DNA of 61,617 nt. Source: JBOFHT01 sp051649785. GTDB lineage: Archaea; Methanobacteriota; Methanobacteria; Methanobacteriales; Methanobacteriaceae. The stretch spans positions 1 to 61,617 of the forward strand of contig JBOFHT010000082.1 of NCBI GenBank assembly GCA_051649785.1. The letters run 5' to 3'. Numbering within the stretch: position 1 is the first letter of the stretch; every line of letters starts with the position of its first letter. Positions 27,641 through 36,363 of the stretch are shown piece after piece. The notes beneath the pieces were generated by a model. That model was not told where the DNA came from and did not search any database. It was given only the letters and a program-made list of their open reading frames with translations. The position numbers and the translations under genes are program-made.

Positions 27641-28513
27641 TTATATAATTCTTTCAATTGATACAACGAGAATATCAAAAGCTCTAGCATTTTTTAGCTT
27701 ATTAACTAATTCAAAAACATCACTTCTATCTACAACTGCTTGAACAGCAACTATATTTTCAGTTTTTTGGGCTTTAGATAAAACTTGTGAAACTGTGGGT
27801 CCTGTCATTGCAGGCATTACATCTTTCACATTTTCAAGATCTTCCTCTTTAACATTCATCATTATTAGTTTTTTCTTTTCAGCTTCTATAACTCCAGCTA
27901 TACTAGTATCAACACTATCAATTAAGTTTTTTTTATCTTCGCACGACTTTTTATTGGCTATTAATATTACAGAGCTATCAATAATTGTTTCAATAACTTT
28001 TAAATGATTCATTTTTAAAGTTGTTCCTGTACTTGTTAAATCAGCTATTATATCTGCTAAACCAATAAAAGGTGCTATTTCTGTTGAACCACTTAATTCA
28101 ACAATTTTCACATTAATTCCTTTTTCTTTAAAGTAGCTCTTAACAAGGTTTGGAAACTCAGTAGCTACTGCCATTCCATCTTTTACATCTTTAACTCCAT
28201 TAATATCAGATTTCTCTGGAGTAGCTAATACTAAACTAGTTTTACCAAATTTCAAATCAGTTAATAATTCTACATCAGCATTATTTTCTTTAACAAGGTC
28301 TAATCCAGTAATTCCCATATCTACAATTCCATCTGCAACAAATTCTGGAATATCTGCTGCTCTTGCAAACATAACTCCTATTGATGGATTGTGTGTACCT
28401 GAAAATAGTTTTCTATTAGCTGGATCTTTAATACCAATTCCTGCTTTCTCTAATATTTCTGTAGAAGGATTACTAATTCTTCCTTTTGATGGAATTGCAA
28501 TTCTAATATTCAT
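27641..28513 (-). CDS. hisG: ATP phosphoribosyltransferase, long form
   Basis: 290 residues from the ATG at 28511-28513, preferred over an ATG at 28528 because GAGTGAT sits just upstream of it. It catalyses the first step of histidine synthesis. Residues 2-10 (NIRIAIPSK) and ADIIADLTSTGTTLKMNHL (PRPP-binding region, about 160-178) are characteristic. The C-terminal ACT-like regulatory domain (about 215-290, ending AFDILVVSIERII) makes it the long, hexameric, histidine-inhibited form that does not need HisZ. No other his gene is adjacent. Confidence 0.95.
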   Translation of the reverse strand: MNIRIAIPSKGRISNPSTEILEKAGIGIKDPANRKLFSGTHNPSIGVMFARAADIPEFVADGIVDMGITGLDLVKENNADVELLTDLKFGKTSLVLATPEKSDINGVKDVKDGMAVATEFPNLVKSYFKEKGINVKIVELSGSTEIAPFIGLADIIADLTSTGTTLKMNHLKVIETIIDSSVILIANKKSCEDKKNLIDSVDTSIAGVIEAEKKKLIMMNVKEEDLENVKDVMPAMTGPTVSQVLSKAQKTENIVAVQAVVDRSDVFELVNKLKNARAFDILVVSIERII

Positions 28514-28682
28514 AAGTATCACTCTCATTATTTAATACTGTTGATATAAGTTTTAATAATATAATATTCTTATTTGACCTATTTTCTACTAATCACATTA
28601 ATATTTATACTAATTCCAATTATAAATAGTTAATTAAATATACTATTGGTCTATAATATAAGATTTGATAGTACCAGTAGGT

Positions 28683-28694
28683 GTATATAAATAA
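28683..28694 (+). promoter_or_regulatory. TATA box of dadD
   Basis: GTATATAAATAA, about 65 bases before the ATG at 28754. The region between is pyrimidine-rich with repeats of ATTATCATT and has no ribosome binding site, which is unusual beside the GGTGAT-type sites elsewhere. An imperfect dyad TACC-AGTA-GGTG directly precedes the box. Confidence 0.5.
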
Positions 28695-28753
28695 AAATAT
28701 TAGTAATTATTTTTATTATCATTTTTACTTTTACTTTTATTATCATTATCATT

Positions 28754-30139
28754 ATGGCAATTAATAAGGATGGTGTAAAAATAGAAAATTCTATAAAATC
28801 GTATGATTCAATTTTAATTAGTAATGCTACTATAATTAATAGTTTAACTAATAGTAAATTAGCTAATTACTATAAATCAAATAAAAATCAAGAATTTACA
28901 GTTAATAAATTAGATGTATTAATTGAAAATGATAAAATCGTTGAAATTTCTCCTAAAATTAATGTTAAAGGTGTTGACAAAGTAATTGATACTACTGGTA
29001 AGGTTTTAATGCCTGGGCTAATCAATACTCATAGTCATGCTTCTATGAACCTTTTAAAAGGAGTGGCTGATGATCTTCTTCTTGACGACTGGCTTAACAA
29101 TCATATTTGGCCTATTGAAGCTAATCTTAATCAAGATTACACTTATGCGGGATCTCTTCTTGCATGTGCTGAAATGATTAAATCAGGAACTACTTGCTTC
29201 AATGATATGTATTTTTTTATGGAAGGTGTAGCTAAAGCAGTTGAAGAAACAGGTCTTCGTGCAACTTTATCTCATGGAATGATTGATTTAGGAGATGAAG
29301 AAAAGCGTATTGCAGAATTTAAGGAATCTAAAAACCTAATTAAAAATTGTCATAATTCTGCTAATGGTAGAATAAAAGTAGCTTTTGGTCCTCATGCTCC
29401 TTATACTGCTTCAAAAGAGTTACTTCAAGAAGTGCGAACTCAAGCAAGCAAACGGGACATAAGAATTCATATTCATGTTACTGAAACTCAAAAAGAAGTC
29501 GATGACTCATTAGAACTTAATAATATGCGTCCTTTCGAGTATTTGGATGATATTGGCCTATTAGGTCCTGATGTTCTAGCTGCCCATGCTGTTCACTTAT
29601 CAGACACGGAAATTAATATTATTAAAGAAACTAATACTAAAATAGCTCATAATCCTTGTAGTAATATGAAATTATCTTCGGGAATAGCTCCTTTATCTAA
29701 ATTAATAGAAAATGATATTTGTGTATCTCTTGCAACTGATGGTGCTTCTTCTAATAATAATTTAGATTTAATTGAAGAAATGAAATTTGCGTCTTTGCTT
29801 CAAAAAGTTGCTAATAATAATCCAGAAACAATTCCTGCAGATATGGCTTTAAAATTAGCTACTATAAATGGTGCAGAGGCAATGGGTATGAGTAATGACA
29901 TTGGCTCAATTGAAGTTGGTAAAAAAGCAGATTTAATTTTAATTGATTTAAATCAAGTTAATACTATTCCAGTTTCCAATCCTGTTTCCAATATTGTCTA
30001 TTCTGCTAATGGTTCCAATGTTGACACTACTATTTGTAATGGAAAAGTTTTAATGGAAAATAGAGAGCTTACTACTATTAATGAAAAGGAGTTACTTGAA
30101 GAAAGTGTAAAAATAGCTAATAAATTAATAGGTCAATAA
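28754..30139 (+). CDS. dadD: 5'-deoxyadenosine/5-methylthioadenosine/SAH deaminase
   Basis: 461 residues. Amidohydrolase-fold metal ligands are visible: NTHSHASMN (HxH, near 96-98), HIHVTETQ, AAHAVHLSD and ATDGASSNNN. The arrangement matches the MtaD/DadD group that deaminates 5'-deoxyadenosine, methylthioadenosine and S-adenosylhomocysteine; in methanogens this supports radical SAM by-product recycling. Which nucleoside is preferred cannot be decided from sequence. The N-terminal 30 residues contain an Asn/Lys/Ser-rich insertion. Divergent from hisG. Confidence 0.88.
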   Translation: MAINKDGVKIENSIKSYDSILISNATIINSLTNSKLANYYKSNKNQEFTVNKLDVLIENDKIVEISPKINVKGVDKVIDTTGKVLMPGLINTHSHASMNLLKGVADDLLLDDWLNNHIWPIEANLNQDYTYAGSLLACAEMIKSGTTCFNDMYFFMEGVAKAVEETGLRATLSHGMIDLGDEEKRIAEFKESKNLIKNCHNSANGRIKVAFGPHAPYTASKELLQEVRTQASKRDIRIHIHVTETQKEVDDSLELNNMRPFEYLDDIGLLGPDVLAAHAVHLSDTEINIIKETNTKIAHNPCSNMKLSSGIAPLSKLIENDICVSLATDGASSNNNLDLIEEMKFASLLQKVANNNPETIPADMALKLATINGAEAMGMSNDIGSIEVGKKADLILIDLNQVNTIPVSNPVSNIVYSANGSNVDTTICNGKVLMENRELTTINEKELLEESVKIANKLIGQ

Positions 30140-30235
30140 ATTTGTAAATTAATGGGGTAATAAACTAATAAGTTCATAAACTAATAAATTCATAGTTTTC
30201 ATAATTAAAAAAACTTTGTAAATGGAAGTGATTAT

Positions 30236-30748
30236 TTGAGATTTAGACCATTGTTTATAGGAATTGCAATAATTATATTACTAATAACTCTTATTTTCAC
30301 TTTTATTTTTCTTACTATTAGTTTTAGTGTTTTAACTGGTGATGAGTCATATAATCCTCAAATAAATGATGTAATAGCTTTTACTCATTATATTACTAAT
30401 TCTAATGAAAAGTTAATGTTTTTTATAGAGCCAGAAAAGCGAATAAATGAAGATATTCATACTGTTAAATATCCTAATCCTGTTGATGACTATCAAAAAA
30501 GTGTTAACGAGTTATCTTATTATGCTAATGTCTCAGAAGGATATACTGGTAATTCTACTACTTTAGGATATACAGAATGGACTTATTATGGATATGCTAG
30601 TAATTATAATGTTGTAATTGCTTACAGAGATCCTTTTGTTGTTTATCATGAAATGGCACATGTTTTAAATAGTAATTGGAATGAAAGTATTTGTAATGAG
30701 TTTGCATATAATAAAACTGGATATTATATTGTGGGAGTTGAAATGTAG
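30236..30748 (+). CDS. Small membrane-anchored protein with HExxH motif, putative metallopeptidase
   Basis: 170 residues, TTG start with AAGTGATTA upstream. One N-terminal membrane segment (about 8-32) probably anchors an external domain. Near the C-terminus, VVYHEMAHVLNSNWNESICNEF carries a gluzincin-like HEMAH (about 140-144) followed by a possible third ligand, Glu in ICNEFAY (about 156-158). Length is much shorter than known secreted M4 or M48 peptidases, so either it is a minimal zinc peptidase or a degenerate relative. It lies 96 bases after dadD on the same strand; no specific link is apparent. Confidence 0.65.
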   Translation: MRFRPLFIGIAIIILLITLIFTFIFLTISFSVLTGDESYNPQINDVIAFTHYITNSNEKLMFFIEPEKRINEDIHTVKYPNPVDDYQKSVNELSYYANVSEGYTGNSTTLGYTEWTYYGYASNYNVVIAYRDPFVVYHEMAHVLNSNWNESICNEFAYNKTGYYIVGVEM

Positions 30749-30855
30749 ATTAAAACAATATTATAGCTAATAAATAAATGCATTAACAACTTAAAAACTT
30801 AACAACCCAACAAATCCAACTATGCACCTCCAACTCAACAAATCCCTATATAAAA

Positions 30856-32556
30856 TTATCTAGCTACAAAATAAGTTTTATTTTTATTCATTACTATACT
30901 TTTAGCCCATTCATCATTTTTTTCAGGATAATCTTCTCTAAAATGGGAACCTCTACTTTCTTTTCGAATCATTGCACTTTTTACAATTATTTTAGCTATT
31001 TCTATCATATTTATAAGTTCTAGCACTTCAAGGACAGATTTATTGTATTGTTTTCCTTCTGTAAGTTTCACATTTTCTAATTTTGCTTCAAGTTCTTCAA
31101 TTTCCCCTAATGCAGACTTCAAGTCATTTTCATTTCGGATAATAGCTACGTTATTCCACATAATCTCTTGCAACTGATTTTTAATTGAATATGGGTTAAT
31201 AAAACTATCATTAGGAATATCTATGCCTCTATTAATAATTCTATATATTCGTGACTCTTCCTGGCTTATTTCAGCAATATTGGTTTCTAATTCGGCATTT
31301 TTCGCATATTCTGAAGCACTTATTCCTGCACGCCGTCCAAATACTTGGGTGTCTGCTAACGCATTTCCTCCGAGTCTGTTGGCTCCATGTACTCCTCCAC
31401 TAACTTCTCCTGCTGCAAATAATCCTTCAATAGAAGTTTTACAATTTTCATCAATTTTAACTCCTCCCATTGAGTGGTGTGCGGTAGGAGCTACTTCCAT
31501 TGGCTCTTTTCTTATATCTACGCCAATATCTAAGTACTGGAGGAGCATAGTATCTAGTTTTTCCTCTATCAATTTGTCATCTAAATGGGTAATATCTAAA
31601 TAGACTCCTCCATTTTCATTTCCTCTTCCATTGCGTATTTCATTATAGATAGCTCTAGCAACTATATCTCTTGTAGCTAATTCTCCGCGAGGGTCATATT
31701 TAGGCATAAAACGCTCATTATTTTTATTGATGAGTATTCCTCCTTCTCCTCTAACAGCTTCAGTTACTAATACTCCTTTACGTGACCTTGGATAAAGCAT
31801 TCCTGTGGGGTGGAACTGTATTTGTTCCATATCTATTAAATCAGCTCCAACTTTCCAAGCTATTGCAAAACCATCTCCTCCTTTTTGATAGGTATTTGAT
31901 GTTACAGGATATAACTGCCCTGCTCCTCCACTACATAGGATAACGGATTTTGCTTGGAAAAATATTGTTTTTGAATCTTTAAGTGAAAAACCCATAGCTC
32001 CTATTACTTTTGGATTAGGGATTTGGGAATTACCTTCTTCACCTAAAACAAGAGAACTTATCATTACTTCATCAATAGTACTTATATTTCTTTTGATTAC
32101 TTCTTCTTTTAAAGCAGTAATCATTTCATGCCCAGTTCTATCTCCTTGAAAACAGGTCCTTCTATAACTTTGACCTCCAAAGGGGCGTTGATTAAGTTTT
32201 CCATTTTCTTGTCTATCAAACAATGCACCATATTCTTCTAAATCAATCAAACGTTCCTGGGCTTCATTAACCAATATTTCAACTAATTTTGGACTATTTA
32301 AATAAGCTCCACCTTTTATTGTATCATCAAAATGGGATTTTGTAGAATCTTCAGCATCTACATATCCAAATGCTGCATTATATCCTCCTTCTGCCATCCC
32401 AGTACAACCTGATTTAAATGAAAGTCCTTTAGAAACAATTAAAGGGCTTAAACCACCTTTATCTACTTCAATGGCTGCACGACACCCTGCTCCTCCTGAA
32501 CCTACAATTAAAACATCACAGCTAATTATTTCACTTTTAAAACCATTATCATTCAT
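30856..32556 (-). CDS. tfrA: Thiol:fumarate reductase-type flavoprotein subunit A
   Basis: 566 residues. The FAD-binding motif VLIVGSGGAGCRAAIE is at about 15-30. Succinate/fumarate active-site segments QFHPTGML, VRGEGGILINKN and TAHHSMGGVKI follow in family order, and RLGGNALADTQVFGRRAG contacts FAD. In Methanobacteriales this flavoprotein oxidises coenzymes M and B to the heterodisulfide while reducing fumarate. L-aspartate oxidase is a close relative, but the gene context has no nadA or nadC. TfrB is not in the window. Start: ATG with GGAGCTGAT upstream. Confidence 0.82.
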   Translation of the reverse strand: MNDNGFKSEIISCDVLIVGSGGAGCRAAIEVDKGGLSPLIVSKGLSFKSGCTGMAEGGYNAAFGYVDAEDSTKSHFDDTIKGGAYLNSPKLVEILVNEAQERLIDLEEYGALFDRQENGKLNQRPFGGQSYRRTCFQGDRTGHEMITALKEEVIKRNISTIDEVMISSLVLGEEGNSQIPNPKVIGAMGFSLKDSKTIFFQAKSVILCSGGAGQLYPVTSNTYQKGGDGFAIAWKVGADLIDMEQIQFHPTGMLYPRSRKGVLVTEAVRGEGGILINKNNERFMPKYDPRGELATRDIVARAIYNEIRNGRGNENGGVYLDITHLDDKLIEEKLDTMLLQYLDIGVDIRKEPMEVAPTAHHSMGGVKIDENCKTSIEGLFAAGEVSGGVHGANRLGGNALADTQVFGRRAGISASEYAKNAELETNIAEISQEESRIYRIINRGIDIPNDSFINPYSIKNQLQEIMWNNVAIIRNENDLKSALGEIEELEAKLENVKLTEGKQYNKSVLEVLELINMIEIAKIIVKSAMIRKESRGSHFREDYPEKNDEWAKSIVMNKNKTYFVAR

Positions 32557-32978
32557 TTAATCAGCTCCAAAACTAATTTCTTTGTCTGCATTATTACTAT
32601 TACTATTACTATTGCCATTATTATTACTAATGCTATTATTATTCCTATAATTATTATTAAGTTTGCTAAATTTATTAAATAAATCTTCTTACTCGCTAAT
32701 ATATTATAAACTATATTAGTTTAATTTATCTTAATTATTTTATTTAATAATTTTGATAATACTTCAAGTAATAAGCAAATGGTATAATTAATAGCATAAA
32801 TATTAGTATGAATAACAATATAATTTTAACTTGTGTAAGATTAAATAATATTAATGCCAATAATACTCCTAATATCAATAATAATACTAGCACTATAATT
32901 AATAATAAGGTCAATAAGAACAACTAAAAGGATAATGGTGGGAGTAATATTAATAATAAAGCTAATAAGGATAATAAC
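32557..32978. other. Divergent intergenic region tfrA/ribK
   Basis: No gene seen. Holds a perfect palindrome (32707-32723, listed separately) beside a minus-strand TATA-like TTTATAATATATTAG (32696-32710). Both sides carry triplet-type runs rich in AAT/ATT/ACT (32585-32660 and 32815-32975), similar to the Asn codon runs at the start of ribK. Confidence 0.5.
32707..32723. promoter_or_regulatory. Perfect 17-bp palindrome, candidate operator
   Basis: TAAACTA-TAT-TAGTTTA: arms of seven bases around TAT. It overlaps a TATA-like box reading toward tfrA and lies 256 bases before ribK. Such a CTA-N3-TAG dyad is compatible with a dimeric HTH repressor. Control of tfrA or of the riboflavin genes is an inference. 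Confidence 0.5.
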
Positions 32979-33554
32979 ATGAAAATCAATAATAAGACTA
33001 AGGCTAACAATAAAGATAATAGTATAAATAATATTAATAATTCTAATAATACTTCTAACTTTAATGAGTTATGTGTTAAAGGAACTGTTACAACTGGTTA
33101 TGGTAAAGGAGCTTATTTTATTGGCCAAGAATTTTATTTTAATGAACTTAGTAATGAACTTGAATTTCCTCCTTTCAAAGGAACTCTTAACTTAATTATT
33201 GACGATGAAGATGTTGCTAATGTAACTAAAATTAAAAAGAACTTTACAAAGCTAATTAAAGGCAGAGATAACTTGGGGGATGTTAATTATATCAAAATTA
33301 TTATAGCTAAGGTATCTAATTCTAATCATAACATAAATACTGCGGGTAATTGTGATGGGGGTAATATTTCTATTAATGGTGCTAATGGTAATAATAATCC
33401 CATGGCTACTGGTAAAATTGTTCAAGGAGCTATTGTATTCCCTGCTAAAACTCAACACCCTAATGATTACTTAGAAATTATTGCAAAAGAACAGCTAAGA
33501 GCTGAATTAGCACTTGAAGATGGCGATGCAGTTATTATTTCTGTTTTAAAGTAG
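32979..33554 (+). CDS. ribK: CTP-dependent riboflavin kinase
   Basis: 191 residues. Residues from about 32 match the archaeal DUF120/RibK fold: VKGTVTTGYGKGAYFIGQ, FPPFKGTLNLIID and, near the C-terminus, KTQHPNDYLEIIAKEQLR. It phosphorylates riboflavin to FMN using CTP. The first 30 residues are almost entirely Asn/Lys/Ser/Ile, and a second Asn/Gly-rich insertion lies near 113-145. There is no N-terminal HTH, so it is not the RbkR fusion form. It is followed by ribB after 435 bases on the same strand. Confidence 0.92.
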   Translation: MKINNKTKANNKDNSINNINNSNNTSNFNELCVKGTVTTGYGKGAYFIGQEFYFNELSNELEFPPFKGTLNLIIDDEDVANVTKIKKNFTKLIKGRDNLGDVNYIKIIIAKVSNSNHNINTAGNCDGGNISINGANGNNNPMATGKIVQGAIVFPAKTQHPNDYLEIIAKEQLRAELALEDGDAVIISVLK

Positions 33555-33989
33555 ATATTTTCTTAGATTCTTGTTCCTATTTAATTATTATTAATAATAA
33601 TAATTTATTTTTATTTATTGCCCATTTAATATTACTACCACCATTACCTTACTCATTAACCATTTCAATATTCCATTTATCTATTATTTATTAATCATTA
33701 CATATTATTTTACCAATTCATTATTTTTTTATTTTTATAGTTAAGAATTATATTATGGTAAATAATCGAAACTAATATAATCAATGTCAACATATATAAT
33801 ATACTACTATTGTATAATAGAATAATAATAATTTTCACAATAATTTTAATAACAATTATAATTTTAATTATAGATTTAATTATAACATTAAATATAATTT
33901 AATTATAAAATGGTACTAATAATAATTATAATAATTTGTATATTAATATTTAGAACTTTAATAATTACAGAATTTACAAGGGTGCAAAG
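33555..33989. other. Intergenic region upstream of ribB
   Basis: No gene and no recognisable FMN riboswitch. It contains the dyad CTATT-GTAT-AATAG at 33807-33820 just after the TATA-like CATATATAATATAC (33791-33804), a possible operator/promoter arrangement. AGGGTG at 33979-33984 is the ribB ribosome binding site. Confidence 0.45.
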
Positions 33990-34664
33990 ATGTTAGATAA
34001 AGCTTTAGAAGCAATGAAAAATGGAGAGTTCGTTTTAGTCTTTGATGATGAGAAACGTGAAAGGGAAACTGATATGATTATAGCTGCTGAATTTGTTACT
34101 CCTAAAAAAGTAGCTCAGATGCGTAGGGATGCAGGAGGGCTTATTTGTACCGCACTTCATGGTAAATACTGTAATTCTCTCAATCTACCATTTATGACTG
34201 ATGTTATGGAAGTAGCTACTGATAAATATCCAATTTTAGAAGAATTGGCTCCAACAGATATTCCTTATGATGAACGCTCTTCATTTTCCCTTTGGGTTAA
34301 TCATAGGAAGACTTTTACAGGAATCACTGATAATGATAGGGCTCTTACTATTACTAGCATGGCAAAAATGTGTAAAGAAGGTAGATTTTTAGATTTTGGA
34401 AAAGAATTCCGTTCTCCAGGACATGTTTCACTTCTTAGGGGTTCAGAAGGTCTTCTTGAAAAACGCCAAGGTCACACAGAAATTAGTCTAGCTATGGCTG
34501 AAATGGCTGATATTAAACCAATAACAGTTGTTTGTGAAATGATGGATGAAAAAACGGGCAATGCTCGTAGTATAGTCGACGCTGAAAAATATGCTAAAGA
34601 AAATGGCTTAATATTTTTAGATGGTAAAGAAGTCATAGAAGCTTACTCTGAATTTAAGAAATGA
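33990..34664 (+). CDS. ribB: 3,4-dihydroxy-2-butanone-4-phosphate synthase
   Basis: 224 residues, a stand-alone RibB without the GTP cyclohydrolase domain. It converts ribulose 5-phosphate to the four-carbon riboflavin precursor. Key segments: FDDEKRERETDMIIAAEF (about 19-36, metal-binding glutamates), MRRDAGGLICTAL, SPGHVSLLRGSEGLLEKRQGHTE (conserved His and Glu) and CEMMDEKTGNAR. Start: ATG with AGGGTG upstream. It forms a riboflavin pair with ribK. Confidence 0.95.
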   Translation: MLDKALEAMKNGEFVLVFDDEKRERETDMIIAAEFVTPKKVAQMRRDAGGLICTALHGKYCNSLNLPFMTDVMEVATDKYPILEELAPTDIPYDERSSFSLWVNHRKTFTGITDNDRALTITSMAKMCKEGRFLDFGKEFRSPGHVSLLRGSEGLLEKRQGHTEISLAMAEMADIKPITVVCEMMDEKTGNARSIVDAEKYAKENGLIFLDGKEVIEAYSEFKK

Positions 34665-34684
34665 TATATGGCATTGTTATTATG

Positions 34685-34800
34685 GGTATTATTATTACTA
34701 ATACTAGTTCTATAATAATATTAGTATTAATTAATTAGCATTAACTAATTAGCATTAAAAATTAGGTATTATTACTACTAATACTACTTCTATAATACTA
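34685..34800 (+). repeat. 36-bp imperfect direct repeat offset by 80 bp, upstream of gatA
   Basis: The segment at 34685-34720 (starting GGTATTATTATTACTAATAC) recurs with a few changes at 34765-34800 (GGTATTATTACTACTAATAC). Between them a 14-base unit TTAGCATTAACTAA-type repeat occurs twice (34735-34762). The whole region is ATT/ACT triplet-rich. Confidence 0.8.
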
Positions 34801-34879
34801 CTAATATAATATTACTACTAATACTACTATACTAATGGTTCTCATCAATTTAATGTTTATAAAAATATATGGTGTTTTA

Positions 34880-36307
34880 ATGGATAATTCAACTAATTAT
34901 AAAAATATTTATGAAAAATCTCGTTCTATTCTAAATCATGAACTAACAGCTACTGATAATTTAGAAAACTTTATAAAAATTATTGAAGCGAAAAATAAAG
35001 ATATTAATGCTTTTTTAGAACTTGATTATGAAAACGCTAGGAAAAAAGCTAAGGAAATTGATGAAAAAATAAAAAACAATAGCCCAGTTGGATCTCTTGC
35101 AGGTCTTGTTATTGGAATTAAAGCAAATATTAATGTAGAAGATTTTAAAATTTCTGCTGCTTCAAAAACCCTTGACCAATATAATGGTAGCTATGATGCT
35201 ACTGTTACTAAACTTGTTAAAGAAGCAGATGGGATTATTATTGGTATAACAAATATGGATGAATTTGCAGCAGGTAGTTCTACTGAAAGTTCTTATTATG
35301 GGGCTACTGACAACCCTGCAGCTCCAGGTCGTGTTCCAGGAGGTTCTAGTGGTGGAAGTGCTGCTGCTATAGCTGCTAATATGTGTGATATTACTTTAGG
35401 TTCCGATACTGGAGGTTCTATTAGGAATCCTGCATCACATTGTGGAATTATTGGTTTTAAGCCAAGTTACGGTGCTGTTTCAAGGCAAGGTTTACTAGAT
35501 TTATCAATGAGTCTTGATCAAATTGGACCAATGGCAAATGATGCTACTGGTATAGCTATGATGCTTGATACTATTGTAGCTCATGATTCCAGTGAATGTA
35601 CTAGTGTAGATTGGGATAAACCTAATTTTACAGAAATATCTCTTGGTGATGTGGATGGATCTTTAAATACTAATAGTTCTAACACTTCTATGAATGGTAT
35701 GAAAATAGCTATTGTTAAAGAATTTCAAGAAGTTTCAGATAGTTCAATAGCTAAATTAACAGATGAATCAATAGCTAAATTTGTTGATGCTGGTGCTGAA
35801 CTTGTAGAATTAAGTTTTGATTATATTGATTTATGTCTTCCTACCTATTACTTAATTAATTATGTTGAATTCTTCTCAGCTACACGTAAATATGATGGGC
35901 GTAAATATGGGGAAAAAATTGAAGATGCTTGTGGTGAAGAAGTTCTTAGAAGAATTTACATGGGTTCTTATATATCTCAAAAAGAATTTAGTGGAAAATA
36001 CTATAAAAAAGCATTAAAAGCAAGAACTTTAATAAAAAATGAAATTACTAAACTTTTAAAGGATGTTGACATTATTATAAGCCCTACTGTTCCTAAACTC
36101 CCTCATAAAATTGGAGACAAACTTGAACCTATGGAAATGTATGCGTATGATGTTTTAACTGTAATAGCTAACTTATCAGGTATTCCTGCAGCAAGTATTA
36201 AAGCAGGTGAAATAGATGGTATTCCTGTAGGATTACAGCTTCAAGCAAAAGCATTCGAAGATCATAAGATTCTTAAAGCTATTAGTGCTTTTGAAAATTT
36301 AAATTAA
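34880..36307 (+). CDS. gatA: Aspartyl/glutamyl-tRNA amidotransferase subunit A
   Basis: 475 residues from the ATG at 34880, chosen over 34835 because GGTG lies just upstream and the family begins here. It is an amidase-signature glutaminase that supplies ammonia for converting Asp-tRNA(Asn) (or Glu-tRNA(Gln)) with GatB and GatC. The catalytic Lys is in GIKANINVEDF (about 78-88). The Ser-Ser-Lys signature continues in PGGSSGGSAAAIAANM and LGSDTGGSIRNPASHCG. gatB and gatC are not adjacent. The amidotransferase/ATPase fusion gene follows 56 bases later on the same strand. Confidence 0.95.
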   Translation: MDNSTNYKNIYEKSRSILNHELTATDNLENFIKIIEAKNKDINAFLELDYENARKKAKEIDEKIKNNSPVGSLAGLVIGIKANINVEDFKISAASKTLDQYNGSYDATVTKLVKEADGIIIGITNMDEFAAGSSTESSYYGATDNPAAPGRVPGGSSGGSAAAIAANMCDITLGSDTGGSIRNPASHCGIIGFKPSYGAVSRQGLLDLSMSLDQIGPMANDATGIAMMLDTIVAHDSSECTSVDWDKPNFTEISLGDVDGSLNTNSSNTSMNGMKIAIVKEFQEVSDSSIAKLTDESIAKFVDAGAELVELSFDYIDLCLPTYYLINYVEFFSATRKYDGRKYGEKIEDACGEEVLRRIYMGSYISQKEFSGKYYKKALKARTLIKNEITKLLKDVDIIISPTVPKLPHKIGDKLEPMEMYAYDVLTVIANLSGIPAASIKAGEIDGIPVGLQLQAKAFEDHKILKAISAFENLN

Positions 36308-36363
36308 ATAATGTATTGGTAAATATTGGTATTAGTTAGGGATTAAAGTACTGTTTTGATAAA

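Noticed and set aside
31223..31603. 126-codon plus-strand open frame
   Set aside because: Antisense to the FAD-binding region of tfrA, with no ribosome binding site; a shadow frame.
33555..33989. FMN riboswitch before ribB
   Set aside because: None of the conserved RFN element segments could be found; the region is AT-rich simple sequence.
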